NCBI RefSeq assembly: GCF_042140245.1
Contig: NZ_CP159483.1
Location: 1,364,001-1,428,000, forward strand
Direction: 5' to 3'
DNA: 64,000 nt
Source: MH13 sp042140245
Lineage (GTDB): Bacteria; Pseudomonadota; Alphaproteobacteria; Rhizobiales; MH13
Position numbers and translations under genes: made by a program
The notes under the pieces: generated by a model
Databases searched by the model: none
The model's input: the letters and a program-made list of their open reading frames with translations, nothing else
Told to the model about the DNA's origin: nothing
Part shown: positions 43,010-51,554 of the stretch, piece by piece
Layout: each line of letters begins with the position of its first letter
How positions within the stretch are numbered: position 1 is the first letter of the stretch

Positions 43010-44830
43010 CTAATCTGGGGACGGGGCGTCCTGATCCTCTTCGATGGTCTCAAGCGGCGCATCTGTTGCTGGGGGCGCGTCAAAACCACCACCCATTTGA
43101 ACGATGAACCGCCAATGCATCTCCGCTGGCCCACCGACTGGGCCCTCCACCAGGATGCGTCGCGCACGGCTTGGTCCGCGATAGGTTGGACGATCCGTGG
43201 GATCAACAATTTTGGCGGTGCCAGAATCGATCTCAAACATGATGGTATGGTGGCGCATCACAATGCGCATGCGCCGGTCACCTTCACTTCGAACACGCGC
43301 GCCCGGTTGCAGCTGAAAAGCCAAAGTGAACGGGTTGCGATTGGTGCTCGCAAGAGCACCTGAGGCGAACACCAATTGATCATGACCTTCAATCACCCGT
43401 CCGTTGTCGGACACGGTCAGGGAGCGTGCGTGATCGACGCCAAACTTTTGCCGATAGCCAGTGTGTCGGGCGCGAAAGCTACGCGTTGGAGCATCTGCGG
43501 ACTTCTCGGTGGCGATGGCCAGGCCGTTTGCCACAAGCACGCTATCGGCATGCGCGTCTGGGAAGGTGGCGGAGGATACGCCGCCAACACACAGCGTGGA
43601 GTGTGCCGTTGTGCGGCGCTGATCCAAAAGGTCAGCGTCCACAGAGTATCCAATCTCCGGTGCGTTGGTGATGATTTTGGTTGCGGCGTAACTCCACTCA
43701 AAAGCCAATGTGGATGCATGGGCTTGTCGACTGGCTTCAAGGGGCGGAGCGCCTCCGCAATCGATCAGCAGAACCGAGTCTGGTGCTTCCAGCCGCGCAT
43801 ATCCGCTTTGCTGCGCCAAGATAGGCAGTGGGCCTCGCTCGGTATCAAAGAAAAGGATGGTTGCGATGAGGTCGGTTTCCAGCGCCATGATGCTGCGTGT
43901 GCCTTGAAAACGAACCAGTGTGCCATCGGGGTGGCGCAACATACGCAGCATACGCTGACCATTCTCGATCGACTGTAGCAACCGCTGTGGCGCGTTGAGA
44001 CCACGGCCTTCCATCAGGGCTTTCAGCGAGAGCATGGCCGCCAGCAATGGTGGCAAGTCACCTGCGCGGCGGGTGCGCGGTCCACCATCGGCATTGAAGG
44101 TTATCTTGAGAGCTTCGGTGAGGGCATCTCTCGTTTGTTGCTTAAGTGCAATGTGATCGCTGAGAGCATGTGCAACTGACGCGCACGCCAGAACCAGCAT
44201 GCAATGTTTTGTGGGGTCTTCGACTAGGGCGCGATGGGTGAATGCATACTGGGTATCAGCCAGAATGCTTGCCATGATGGTTCGATAATCCTGTGGGTCA
44301 GCTTCATCGAGCAGAAAGGCAGCATGGTTGGTCCATGCTAATGCGCGGCGGGCAGCCATGGAGGGTGTGTGAGCAAACTTTGGGTGTTTGCTCCGCGTCG
44401 CAATCCATCCAAGTACATGGTCGCGCGCGTGATCAGCGGCGATTGTTTGGGCTTCTTTGGTGCTGGTGGATGCCAATTCATAGGCGCGCAGATGGTGCAA
44501 CCACTCGAAACTATGAAGGTCGCGCGCAAACTCTTCTGTGGGCGGCTCTATGTTAAAGAGCCTGCGCCCTTTTAACTCGATAACGCTATCAGCCAGGGCT
44601 ATGTAACCTTCGATCCACTCGCTTGCGCGGGTTGGATCGGCAGTGCGCATATCGCGGGGCACGAGTTGGAAGAAGGCCCGGCGTGGCGACCATGTGCCCA
44701 CCAAAAGGGTGGAAAGGCTCGCACCCATAGCGCGACGCCGACTCGTCAGCGACGAGCCGGTTCGTTTGAATGCTCCAAAAAGTGGTCGAAAGGTCGTTCC
44801 GATCGCCACCGTGCCTGCCCCCAGTCCCAT
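43010..44830 (-). CDS. Heparinase II/III-family protein
   Basis: A 606-residue protein. The N-terminal half (about 60-330) is an alpha/alpha-toroid-like helical region with WIEGYIALADSVIELKGR and FARDLHSFEWLHHLRAYE; the C-terminal half (about 350-590) is beta-rich with FEWSYAATKIITNAPEIGYS and GRVIEGHDQLVFA, fitting the heparinase II/III-like fold. From general knowledge, homologues sit beside purH and rsmB in many Rhizobiales; their substrate is unknown and true heparin cleavage is unlikely. No signal peptide is evident, although the first 20 residues are weakly hydrophobic. Homologues next to purH suggest a conserved but uncharacterised role, perhaps in envelope polysaccharide turnover. Confidence 0.82.
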   Translation of the reverse strand: MGLGAGTVAIGTTFRPLFGAFKRTGSSLTSRRRAMGASLSTLLVGTWSPRRAFFQLVPRDMRTADPTRASEWIEGYIALADSVIELKGRRLFNIEPPTEEFARDLHSFEWLHHLRAYELASTSTKEAQTIAADHARDHVLGWIATRSKHPKFAHTPSMAARRALAWTNHAAFLLDEADPQDYRTIMASILADTQYAFTHRALVEDPTKHCMLVLACASVAHALSDHIALKQQTRDALTEALKITFNADGGPRTRRAGDLPPLLAAMLSLKALMEGRGLNAPQRLLQSIENGQRMLRMLRHPDGTLVRFQGTRSIMALETDLIATILFFDTERGPLPILAQQSGYARLEAPDSVLLIDCGGAPPLEASRQAHASTLAFEWSYAATKIITNAPEIGYSVDADLLDQRRTTAHSTLCVGGVSSATFPDAHADSVLVANGLAIATEKSADAPTRSFRARHTGYRQKFGVDHARSLTVSDNGRVIEGHDQLVFASGALASTNRNPFTLAFQLQPGARVRSEGDRRMRIVMRHHTIMFEIDSGTAKIVDPTDRPTYRGPSRARRILVEGPVGGPAEMHWRFIVQMGGGFDAPPATDAPLETIEEDQDAPSPD

Positions 44831-44978
44831 TGAGAGTGCATGTTGTGATGCAAAACGCGATCACGCTGTGTGATAAGTGGCACGCAATAGCTCAAATTTT
44901 CGCTAAAAGCTTAGGAAACTTACAGTTCCGGTTAACATCGCTGGCTGATTTGCCTTTACGGCAGACCGCCAACTTGGA

Positions 44979-46370
44979 TCAGTTGGGCGCACGCAGCCTG
45001 GCAACAAAAAAGCCATCCATGCCTGGGCAAACGCCATTTTGGTCGGCCGATAGGTGAGGCAGTGTGCGCACCGTTCCATCGTCCTGGATGACGCCTTTGG
45101 GGCCAAGGTCGGCCTCTATGGGGTCGAGCGACCAATCCTGATGCTCGCGCAGAAAGCGCGTGATCTGAGCTTCGCCCTCTTCGGGTTCCAATGAGCAGGT
45201 GGCAAAAACCAGAACCCCGTTCGGCTTCACAAAGTGTGCTGCCTTTTCCAGAAGGCTTGCTTGGAGCTTGGCCAAGGACTGGATATCGCGCTCACGTCGC
45301 AGATATCCAATGTCTGGGTTGCGGCGCAGCGTGCCCGTTGCCGAACATGGCGCATCGAGCAGAACAGCATCAAAGCGCTTCTTGGGTGAGTAGGTCAACG
45401 CATCGGCAATCTGGACTTCAACGGTGAGACCCAGGCGCTTCATGTTGGCGGCCAGGCGCTTCATTCGAGGTGCGGACTGATCAATGGCTGTAACGGTGCA
45501 TCCGGCGCTCGCTAGTTGAGCGGTCTTACCGCCAGGTGCGGCGCAGAGATCGAGCACACACGTTTGTGACGGGTTAGGCAGTGCATCGATCAGGCTATGT
45601 GCTGGGAGGGTCGCAGCGATATCCTGAACCCACCAATCACCCTCTTCATAACCGGGTAAGCGGTCTATGCCACCTGGCTTGACCAATCGGATCGATCGCT
45701 CGTTGAGGGAAACGGGGTCGCGATCGGAAAGCCTCTCCAACCAGAGTTGGTGATCAACCCCTGGTTTAAAGGATAGGTCGATGGCCGGTTGCTGCTGCAT
45801 CGCCTGTGCGATCTTGGCGGTGCGTTTTTGACCATAGGTTCGGCGCCAGCGGTTTTCCAGCCAAGCGGGCAGGTCAGATACTGGTGTGGCGTCCATAAGG
45901 GCTTGTTTTTCGCGCACCATACGGCGTCCGACGGCGTTGATCAGGCCCTTCAGCTTGCCGGTGTCTTTACGGCGCGCGGCATCCTCTACCGCCAGCGTGA
46001 CGGCGGCGTGATCGGCCATCTCCATCACCAGAAGTTGGGCGGTCATCACCCGAAGAATGGCCATCGCCTTGGCGGCACTCGTATGGAGCGGTCTATCAAG
46101 ACAGGCATTGATGGCAGCGTCTAACGTTGGCAAACGGCGGAGCGTGGTGAGCACAAGAGCGTGGGTCAGAGCGCGGTCGGCGCCTGCATGTAAACCGCCA
46201 GCCTTTTGGCTTTCAAAAGCGCCGTCTAGGGCCTTGCCATTGTTCAAAACACCGAAAACGAGATCAGCCGCATGGGAGCGTGCCGGCAGACCTGGAATAG
46301 ATCTTCCGGTTCGCTGATCGGGCTTTTGGCGACGACGCACGTGTTGTGCGTTCAACCCCGTCAACCCCAA
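44979..46370 (-). CDS. rsmB: 16S rRNA (cytosine-967-C5)-methyltransferase family protein
   Basis: A 463-residue RNA methyltransferase. An N-terminal NusB-like domain (about 30-165) shows DRALTHALVLTTLRRL and AVEDAARRKDTGKLKGLINAV. The SAM domain follows with VLDLCAAPGGKTAQLAS, VTAIDQSAPRMKRL, VLLDAPCSATGTLRRNPD (Cys in the PC motif) and the catalytic Cys in FATCSLEPEEGE. Start TTG 46370 overlaps the htpX stop by 10 bp; a GTG at 46340 is an alternative. The basic N-terminus (RRRQKPDQR) fits RNA contact. RsmB methylates C967 in the 30S subunit; RsmF-type activity cannot be excluded by sequence alone. Confidence 0.88.
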   Translation of the reverse strand: MGLTGLNAQHVRRRQKPDQRTGRSIPGLPARSHAADLVFGVLNNGKALDGAFESQKAGGLHAGADRALTHALVLTTLRRLPTLDAAINACLDRPLHTSAAKAMAILRVMTAQLLVMEMADHAAVTLAVEDAARRKDTGKLKGLINAVGRRMVREKQALMDATPVSDLPAWLENRWRRTYGQKRTAKIAQAMQQQPAIDLSFKPGVDHQLWLERLSDRDPVSLNERSIRLVKPGGIDRLPGYEEGDWWVQDIAATLPAHSLIDALPNPSQTCVLDLCAAPGGKTAQLASAGCTVTAIDQSAPRMKRLAANMKRLGLTVEVQIADALTYSPKKRFDAVLLDAPCSATGTLRRNPDIGYLRRERDIQSLAKLQASLLEKAAHFVKPNGVLVFATCSLEPEEGEAQITRFLREHQDWSLDPIEADLGPKGVIQDDGTVRTLPHLSADQNGVCPGMDGFFVARLRAPN

Positions 46371-47296
46371 GGGCCTTTGGTGTCGCGGAAGGTGGCGCTG
46401 CGCGTTTGGTTCTGCTCGCCATCCAGCGAGAACGGCTCATCACCCCAGCTCATGCCCAACTCATTGAGTTTGGCGATGCGCTGTTCCATTGGTGGGTGGG
46501 TTGCAAAGAGACCCGCAAAGCGAGACCCGGCCAGTGGATTGGCGATAAACAAATGTGCTGTCGCTGGGTTGCGTTCAGCGCTTTCGATCCGCCCGCGTTG
46601 AGACAGTTGACCGATGCGTGCCAAGGCTGAGGCCAGCCAATCGGGCCGTCCGCAAATTTCGGCTGCCAGTTTGTCTGCGGCGAATTCACGGGTACGCGAG
46701 ATTGCCATTTGCACCATCATCGCGGCCATAGGCGCGACGATCATCGCTGCCAACACGCCAACAATGCCCAGCGGATTGTTGCGGTTGTTGCCGAAGAAAA
46801 GCGCGAAATTGCCAAGCATCGAAATCGCACCAGCCAACGTTGCGGTGATTGTCATGGTCAGCGTGTCACGGTTTTTCACATGTGCCAGCTCATGGGCCAT
46901 CACACCAACGACTTCTTCCTGCGTCAGCGTTTCCAGCAGACCGGTGGTCGCAGCGACGGCGGCGTTTTCAGGGTTGCGGCCAGTTGCAAAGGCGTTGGGT
47001 TGCGGTGTGTTGATCACATACACCTTTGGCATTGGCAGATTGGCGTGGTCGGCGAGTTGACGCACCATGGCGACCAGTTGCGGGGCGGAGCGCTCGTCCA
47101 CCTCTTGCGCATTGTGCATGCGCAGCACCATTTTGTCGGCATTCCAGTAGCTGAAAAGGTTCATACCTGCTGCGATGACCAGCGCAATGATCATGCCGCT
47201 TGTGCCGCCAATGAGAAAGCCGACGCCCATAAACAGGGCGGTCAGGCCAGCCAAAAGTATGCCAGTGCGCATTACGCTCATTGCTGCAATATCCAT
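46361..47296 (-). CDS. htpX: Membrane zinc metalloprotease HtpX
   Basis: A 311-residue inner-membrane protease for damaged membrane proteins. Two N-terminal hydrophobic segments (about 8-50) precede MPKVYVINTPQPNAFATGRN and the zinc motif HELAH (135-139), then two further hydrophobic segments including MLGNFALFF and MIVAPMAAMMVQ, and EFAADKLAAEICGRPDWLA, which provides the third zinc ligand. The order and length match M48 HtpX. ATG 47296 is used; two more ATGs follow at codons 6 and 9. It is cotranscribed with rsmB and divergent from the DUF1674 gene, a neighbourhood typical of Rhizobiales. Confidence 0.95.
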   Translation of the reverse strand: MDIAAMSVMRTGILLAGLTALFMGVGFLIGGTSGMIIALVIAAGMNLFSYWNADKMVLRMHNAQEVDERSAPQLVAMVRQLADHANLPMPKVYVINTPQPNAFATGRNPENAAVAATTGLLETLTQEEVVGVMAHELAHVKNRDTLTMTITATLAGAISMLGNFALFFGNNRNNPLGIVGVLAAMIVAPMAAMMVQMAISRTREFAADKLAAEICGRPDWLASALARIGQLSQRGRIESAERNPATAHLFIANPLAGSRFAGLFATHPPMEQRIAKLNELGMSWGDEPFSLDGEQNQTRSATFRDTKGPWG

Positions 47297-47411
47297 TGTG
47301 TTCAGTGCGGGGGTCTTCCATTTATGGGGTGCGACAGAGCGTCCAACAAGGTTTGATCCTTTAGGAATGCAACTCTAAGTGTTTGTCACCAGCCACAAGT
47401 GAGCTTGACCT

Positions 47412-47606
47412 ATGAGCGAACATCAGGACGAAAAATCGGCACGGCGCAAGGCTGCGGCTGAACGCGCCAAGGCAGAGGCACAAGCCCGGCGCGCCAAAGC
47501 TGATCAACAGACCAAGCCATCGCCTAAAGAAGTCGATGGACGCGGTGGGCTGGACCCGGTGCGCTATGATGATTGGGAAATTAAGGGTCTGACGTCAGAC
47601 TTTTAA
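47412..47606 (+). CDS. DUF1674/SdhAF4-like small protein
   Basis: A 64-residue soluble protein. A charged, Lys/Ala-rich N-terminal helix (KAAAERAKAEAQARRAKAD) precedes the diagnostic C-terminal DGRGGLDPVRYDDWEIKGLT, which defines DUF1674. The eukaryotic member SDHAF4 protects flavinylated succinate dehydrogenase SdhA before assembly; a similar role in bacteria is likely but inferred. It is divergent from htpX and convergent with the DksA-like gene, stopping 13 bp before that gene's end. Confidence 0.88.
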   Translation: MSEHQDEKSARRKAAAERAKAEAQARRAKADQQTKPSPKEVDGRGGLDPVRYDDWEIKGLTSDF

Positions 47607-47619
47607 GGACGTGACCTTG

Positions 47620-47949
47620 CTAATGCTTGCCTGCTCCGGCGCAGGTTTTGCAGAGCGGCGTATGCGGAACAGCTTCCAACCGCTCGACTGAGATCGGCTC
47701 ACCGCAGGACACGCAGACCCCATAGGTGCCGTCATCCAAACGCTTCAGAGCAGCTTCGATCATCCGCACTTCGAGCAGACCGACAGAGCCTAGCTCTTCG
47801 AGCATTTCATCGCTCTCGCGATCACTGGCCGCTTCTTCGAAGTCGGCGGGCTTGGCCTCATCCAAATCGTGCTCGATATCGACAAGGCGGTGATCAAGTT
47901 CCGCCAGGCGGGTTTTGAGGCGTTTGCGAGCATCTTCGAAGGCGATCAT
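47620..47949 (-). CDS. TraR/DksA-family zinc-finger protein
   Basis: A 109-residue protein from ATG 47949 (after AAGAAAGA); the open frame continues to 48021 without a better site. The N-terminal half is a coiled-coil hairpin (RLAELDHRLVDIEHDLDEAK with acidic DFEEAASDRESDEM). The C-terminus has a four-cysteine zinc ribbon: Cys79, Cys82 (CVSCGEPI) and Cys100, Cys103 (PLCKTCAG). Such proteins bind the RNA polymerase secondary channel and tune transcription. It follows an ECF sigma gene after 97 bp on the same strand, so the two may be co-regulated. Confidence 0.85.
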   Translation of the reverse strand: MIAFEDARKRLKTRLAELDHRLVDIEHDLDEAKPADFEEAASDRESDEMLEELGSVGLLEVRMIEAALKRLDDGTYGVCVSCGEPISVERLEAVPHTPLCKTCAGAGKH

Positions 47950-48046
47950 CGGGATTCTTTCTTGGGTCTTGAAGACCAGAAGATGCCCGATGCAAAGTCT
48001 CAGCGCATTGCGCTTGATCATGATGAAGCTGAACCACCACTCCAGC

Positions 48047-48661
48047 TTAGCTGGTGGGTGCGTCTACCTGATCATCCTCTTCCAGGACGCGTCGCAGGCG
48101 GCCAAACGCCAGACGGATGCGTGACTTTACTGTGCCGAGCGGCAAGCCCGTCTCCTCAGCGATCTGACTGTGCGATAGCTCGGTGAAGAATGCCAGTTCC
48201 ACCAGTTGCAGTTGCTGTTCTGGCAGCTGCGCCAACGCTTTACGGATACGAGCTTGTCGCTTGTCCTCATCCAGCGTTTCGTTGGGATCGGGCAGGTTCT
48301 CGTCTTCAATGACCATCGTTTCGGTGTCGACATTGACGGTGCGCTTCCGACGCAACATGTCGATCCGGCGGTTGCGGGCGATTCTGAAAAGCCAGGTCGC
48401 GGCGGAACTTTTGGAGCGATCGAACAGAGCCGCCTTGCGCCAAACGGTCACCATCACATCTTGAGTGACCTCTTCGGCCATCGTGTCATCTGAACCCAGG
48501 CGAATGAGATAGGCTTTCACGCGCGGGCCGAAATGATTGAACAGCTCAGCGAAAGCGCTGCGGTCTTGGTTTTCCGCCACAGCTTCAAGCCAAGCTGCAT
48601 GGTGCTTTGCATCGGCCTTTGCCGATTCAGACCGGGTATCAGGCTGCGTGGATCGCGGCAT
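48047..48661 (-). CDS. ECF-type RNA polymerase sigma factor
   Basis: A 204-residue sigma-70-family factor of the extracytoplasmic type. Region 2 is at about 35-105 (AFAELFNHFGPRVKAYLIRL, AEEVTQDVMVTVWRKAALFD, WLFRIARNRRIDMLRR) and region 4 at about 135-190 (LAQLPEQQLQLVELAFFTEL, HSQIAEETGLPLGTVKSRIR). The pattern is close to the RpoE group responding to singlet oxygen in alphaproteobacteria. No ChrR-like or other anti-sigma gene is adjacent: downstream lies the DksA-like gene and upstream a 442-bp region without a gene. Its control must therefore come from elsewhere or from transcription. Confidence 0.9.
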   Translation of the reverse strand: MPRSTQPDTRSESAKADAKHHAAWLEAVAENQDRSAFAELFNHFGPRVKAYLIRLGSDDTMAEEVTQDVMVTVWRKAALFDRSKSSAATWLFRIARNRRIDMLRRKRTVNVDTETMVIEDENLPDPNETLDEDKRQARIRKALAQLPEQQLQLVELAFFTELSHSQIAEETGLPLGTVKSRIRLAFGRLRRVLEEDDQVDAPTS

Positions 48662-49103
48662 TCAAGAAACCGTTCGGGGTGGGTGAGGTTGAGACATTGC
48701 CGACGATGACATGCAGAACATAGGGCTCTTTTGCAATTTGTCCTGAAGTCGCGGTCGAACCACTGCTATCACTTCGTTGTAAGTGTGAGCTATTTGTTCC
48801 AAGAGGTAAACAGCGTTTGGCCATCTCGGCACTTTGACGCACCTGGGATGGCCCTAAGTGTGCGCGCAGGTTGGCCACACTGTTGCCCCACTCGCCACTA
48901 GGTATGCGGGCGGGCGGATCGCCGGGAGAGGACAGAGTAACGTGCAGCAGTCCTTAACCGGCATTTAACGACCTTTGGCGCATTATCATGGTGAATTGGA
49001 CCTTGTGGACCAGCTTCGCCTTTGACGGTGTGCTTTAGGCATGTGTTAACCGTCAGGAGCCATCCCGAACTGGCCCAGAACTGACAAGCGACCGAGCGAG
49101 TTT
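48662..49103. other. Intergenic region of 442 bp between sigma factor and IalB-family gene
   Basis: A divergent region that should hold the promoters of both flanking genes. I find no convincing coding frame, tRNA or strong hairpin. Small features include TGGCCATC...GATGGCC near 48825-48853 and TTAACCG repeats (TTAACCGGC at 48954, TTAACCGTC at 49044). The spacing is large for this gene-dense window, so a small RNA or an autoregulated ECF promoter could lie here, but none is demonstrated. Confidence 0.4.
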
Positions 49104-49649
49104 ATGATGTCTGTGTTTCCGCTTTCTCTTTCCCGTGCCCGTAACGCTGTTATGGCCGTTGCTGTTGGGCTTGGCATGATTGCCCCGGGCGTCGCCCTTG
49201 CGCAGGAGCCGACCTTTGTTGAGCAGTCTCGTGATTGGGATGTTTTCACCACCACGATTGAGGGCTCACCTGCCTGTTTTATCGTGTCCAAGCCGCGCTC
49301 CTACGATCCGATGCCGGAGAGCCGCCATGGTGACGTGTTCTTCTATCTAACGCGGCGCCCAGCAGCGAGCGTAACGGCTGAACCGCTGATCTTGGTCGGC
49401 TATTCCTTTGCTGAAGGCTCGCAGGTCACCACGACAGTTGCCGGCACCAGCTTCACGTTCCTCACCCAGGGCCCCCGCGCTTTCCTCAACAATCCGGCGG
49501 AAGGTGACAACCTTTTGGCGGCGATGCGCGCGGGGAGCGATATGCGGGTCTCCGGCACGTCGTCACGTGGAACAAGCGTGACCTATGTGTTCTCGCTTTC
49601 GGGTGTCACAGCAGGCACAAACCGCACAGCGGCTGACTGCCCCGCCTAA
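49104..49649 (+). CDS. Invasion-associated locus B (IalB)-family secreted protein
   Basis: A 181-residue exported protein. The signal peptide (about 1-34) has a basic start, a hydrophobic core AVMAVAVGLGMIAPG and cleavage after ALA. The mature domain shows RDWDVFTTTIEGSPACFIVS and GTSFTFLTQGPRAFLNN, then SRGTSVTYVFSLSGVT and a final Cys (DCPA) that probably pairs with the first in ACF. This is the IalB fold, named from Bartonella, but widespread in free-living Rhizobiales where its job is unknown. Transcription ends at the strong hairpin at 49672. Confidence 0.9.
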   Translation: MMSVFPLSLSRARNAVMAVAVGLGMIAPGVALAQEPTFVEQSRDWDVFTTTIEGSPACFIVSKPRSYDPMPESRHGDVFFYLTRRPAASVTAEPLILVGYSFAEGSQVTTTVAGTSFTFLTQGPRAFLNNPAEGDNLLAAMRAGSDMRVSGTSSRGTSVTYVFSLSGVTAGTNRTAADCPA

Positions 49650-49671
49650 CAGGCTGTGGTGTTGATTTTTG

Positions 49672-49704
49672 AACCGCCGTCCGGTTTGCCGGGCGGCGGT
49701 TTTT
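49672..49704 (+). terminator. Rho-independent terminator after the IalB-family gene
   Basis: AACCGCCGTCCGG pairs with CCGGGCGGCGGTT (one G-U pair) around TTTG and is followed by TTTT. The stem is 12-13 bp and GC-rich, 22 bp after the ialB-type stop. It is a textbook intrinsic terminator and the clearest in the window. Confidence 0.9.
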
Positions 49705-49744
49705 GCGTTATGCACGCGGCCTTCTGCCCCTTTGCTCTTGATTG

Positions 49745-51070
49745 ATGGAAGCCGCCCCCTCAATGGCCGCCACACTTGACCTTGCTCGCCAGAACGCCAA
49801 CGCGCCGATGATCGACGCGGTGGCAGAATTTGTGCCGCCCAAGCCGCAACTGATCGGCCAAGATCGCGCCGACCTGTTGGCGATCTTGGAGAGCATTGGT
49901 GTGCCAGAAAAACAGCGCCGTATGCGCGCGCGGCAGCTCTGGAACTGGCTTTATGTGCGCGGTGTGCATGACTTTGATGCGATGACCAACATCGCCAAAG
50001 ATTTGCGATCAGCCCTTGCAGATGCTTACTCCATTCAACGCCCAGACATCGTCGCAGAACAGATCAGCGAAGATGGCACGGCCAAGTGGCTTATGCGGTT
50101 CCCCGCGCGCGATGCCACTGAGCAGCCGGTGGACGTGGAAACGGTCTACATTCCTGAAAGTGATCGCGGCACTTTGTGCGTGTCGAGCCAGGTTGGCTGC
50201 ACGCTAACCTGCACCTTCTGTCACACCGGCACACAAAAGTTGGTGCGCAACCTCACCGCTGATGAAGTGCTGGCGCAGATTTTGGTCGCGCGCGATAGGC
50301 TTGGCGACTGGCCTGATCAAGTGACGCCGGCGGGGATGACTGCCCCACGTGATGGCGGCCGGGCTATCTCCAACGTCGTCATGATGGGCATGGGGGAGCC
50401 GCTCTACAATTTCGACAATGTGAAAAAAGCTCTGCTTATCGCTTCTGACGGCGAGGGCATTTCGCTCTCCAAACGCCGGATCACGCTCTCAACATCGGGG
50501 GTTGTGCCGGAAATCACACGCTGTGGCGATGAGATTGGCGTGATGCTTGCCATCTCGTTGCATGCCGTGCGCGATGAGCTTCGCAACGAGTTGGTGCCGC
50601 TCAACAAAAAGTATCCGATTGCTGAGTTGCTCGAGGCGTGCCGGACCTATCCGGGTGTCTCCAATGCCAAGCGCATCACGTTTGAATATGTGATGCTGAA
50701 GGGTGTGAACGACAGCTTGGCCGACGCCAAAGAGCTGGTGCGTCTGCTCAAAGGCATTCCGGCAAAGATCAATCTCATTCCGTTCAACCCATGGCCAGGC
50801 ACGCGTTATGAGTGCTCCGATTGGGATCAGATTGAGCGTTTTGCCGATGTGGTGAACCGTGCTGGCTACGCTTCGCCGGTGCGCACGCCTCGGGGTCGCG
50901 ATATTCTGGCCGCCTGCGGTCAGTTGAAGTCAGAGTCGGAGCGCATTCCGGCTTGGAAGAAGCGTGCGATGAACGCTGCTTTGGCCGGAGAAGCGCCTGA
51001 TCCGCATGATGCGGCGCATCTGGAGGCTGCAGATTGGGCGGCCCAACAGGCGATTGCCGAGAATGGCTGA
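49745..51070 (+). CDS. rlmN: Dual-specificity 23S rRNA A2503/tRNA A37 C2-methyltransferase
   Basis: A 441-residue radical-SAM methyltransferase. The cluster-binding CxxxCxxC is CTLTCTFC with Cys152, 156 and 159; VVMMGMGEPLYNFDNVKKAL and VEIT-type strand motifs (ITLSTSGVVPEIT) follow, and the mechanistic C-terminal Cys is in DILAACGQL. The N-terminal RARQLWNWLYVRGVHDFDAM is the RNA-binding accessory domain. ATG 49745 is preceded by an in-frame TTG (49742); another ATG lies six codons on, so the start is uncertain. The stop overlaps the next membrane-protein gene by 8 bp. Confidence 0.95.
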   Translation: MEAAPSMAATLDLARQNANAPMIDAVAEFVPPKPQLIGQDRADLLAILESIGVPEKQRRMRARQLWNWLYVRGVHDFDAMTNIAKDLRSALADAYSIQRPDIVAEQISEDGTAKWLMRFPARDATEQPVDVETVYIPESDRGTLCVSSQVGCTLTCTFCHTGTQKLVRNLTADEVLAQILVARDRLGDWPDQVTPAGMTAPRDGGRAISNVVMMGMGEPLYNFDNVKKALLIASDGEGISLSKRRITLSTSGVVPEITRCGDEIGVMLAISLHAVRDELRNELVPLNKKYPIAELLEACRTYPGVSNAKRITFEYVMLKGVNDSLADAKELVRLLKGIPAKINLIPFNPWPGTRYECSDWDQIERFADVVNRAGYASPVRTPRGRDILAACGQLKSESERIPAWKKRAMNAALAGEAPDPHDAAHLEAADWAAQQAIAENG

Positions 51071-51554
51071 TCAAGCGCCGGACTATGCTGTTGGGCGTGT
51101 TTCTTTCACGCTGCTCTTCTTGCGCTTCTTGCTGTGTGTGTTTGCCTTTCTGGTTGCTGTTTTGGCAGCCGGTCTGGTTGGCACGTTCGCGATTTATCGT
51201 GGCCTGGAAGGTGACCCGGCCTATGAGGCGTTCTATTGGGGCACAGCGATCCTGGCGGTGTTTGCCGTCGCTCATACAGCCTTTTTGCCGTCGACCTTGG
51301 TCGTTTTGGCCACTGAAACACTTCGATTGCGCAGCGTGCTCGTCTTCGGTGTCGCTGGAGCCTTGGTCGGCGCCTATTGTGCACTGGAAGCGATTGGGCC
51401 TGGGATCACCTTTTCGGACCGGCGCATGCTGATTGCCGCCGCAGCCGGTATTGTTGGTGGTCTCGTTTATTGGTTCATCGCCGGGCGCAGCGCGGGCGCC
51501 TACAGAGAACGCCTCTACACCAGGCCTAGCGAGCCTGCGTCGCCAGAAGCTTAA
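51063..51554 (+). CDS. Small integral membrane protein of unknown function
   Basis: A 163-residue protein beginning at ATG 51063 inside the last codons of rlmN, so it is translationally coupled. Four hydrophobic segments are visible: LLFLRFLLCVFAFLVAVLAA, FYWGTAILAVFAVAHTAF, VLVFGVAGALVGAYCALEAI and MLIAAAAGIVGGLVYWFIAG. The ends are charged and short. I do not recognise a characterised family. It converges with the LysE-type gene, overlapping its 3' end by 29 bp. Confidence 0.75.
   Translation: MADQAPDYAVGRVSFTLLFLRFLLCVFAFLVAVLAAGLVGTFAIYRGLEGDPAYEAFYWGTAILAVFAVAHTAFLPSTLVVLATETLRLRSVLVFGVAGALVGAYCALEAIGPGITFSDRRMLIAAAAGIVGGLVYWFIAGRSAGAYRERLYTRPSEPASPEA

Noticed and set aside
48639..48878. 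Minus-strand 79-codon frame upstream of the sigma factor gene
   Set aside because: It overlaps the sigma factor start in another frame, and the sequence has no family resemblance or ribosome site.
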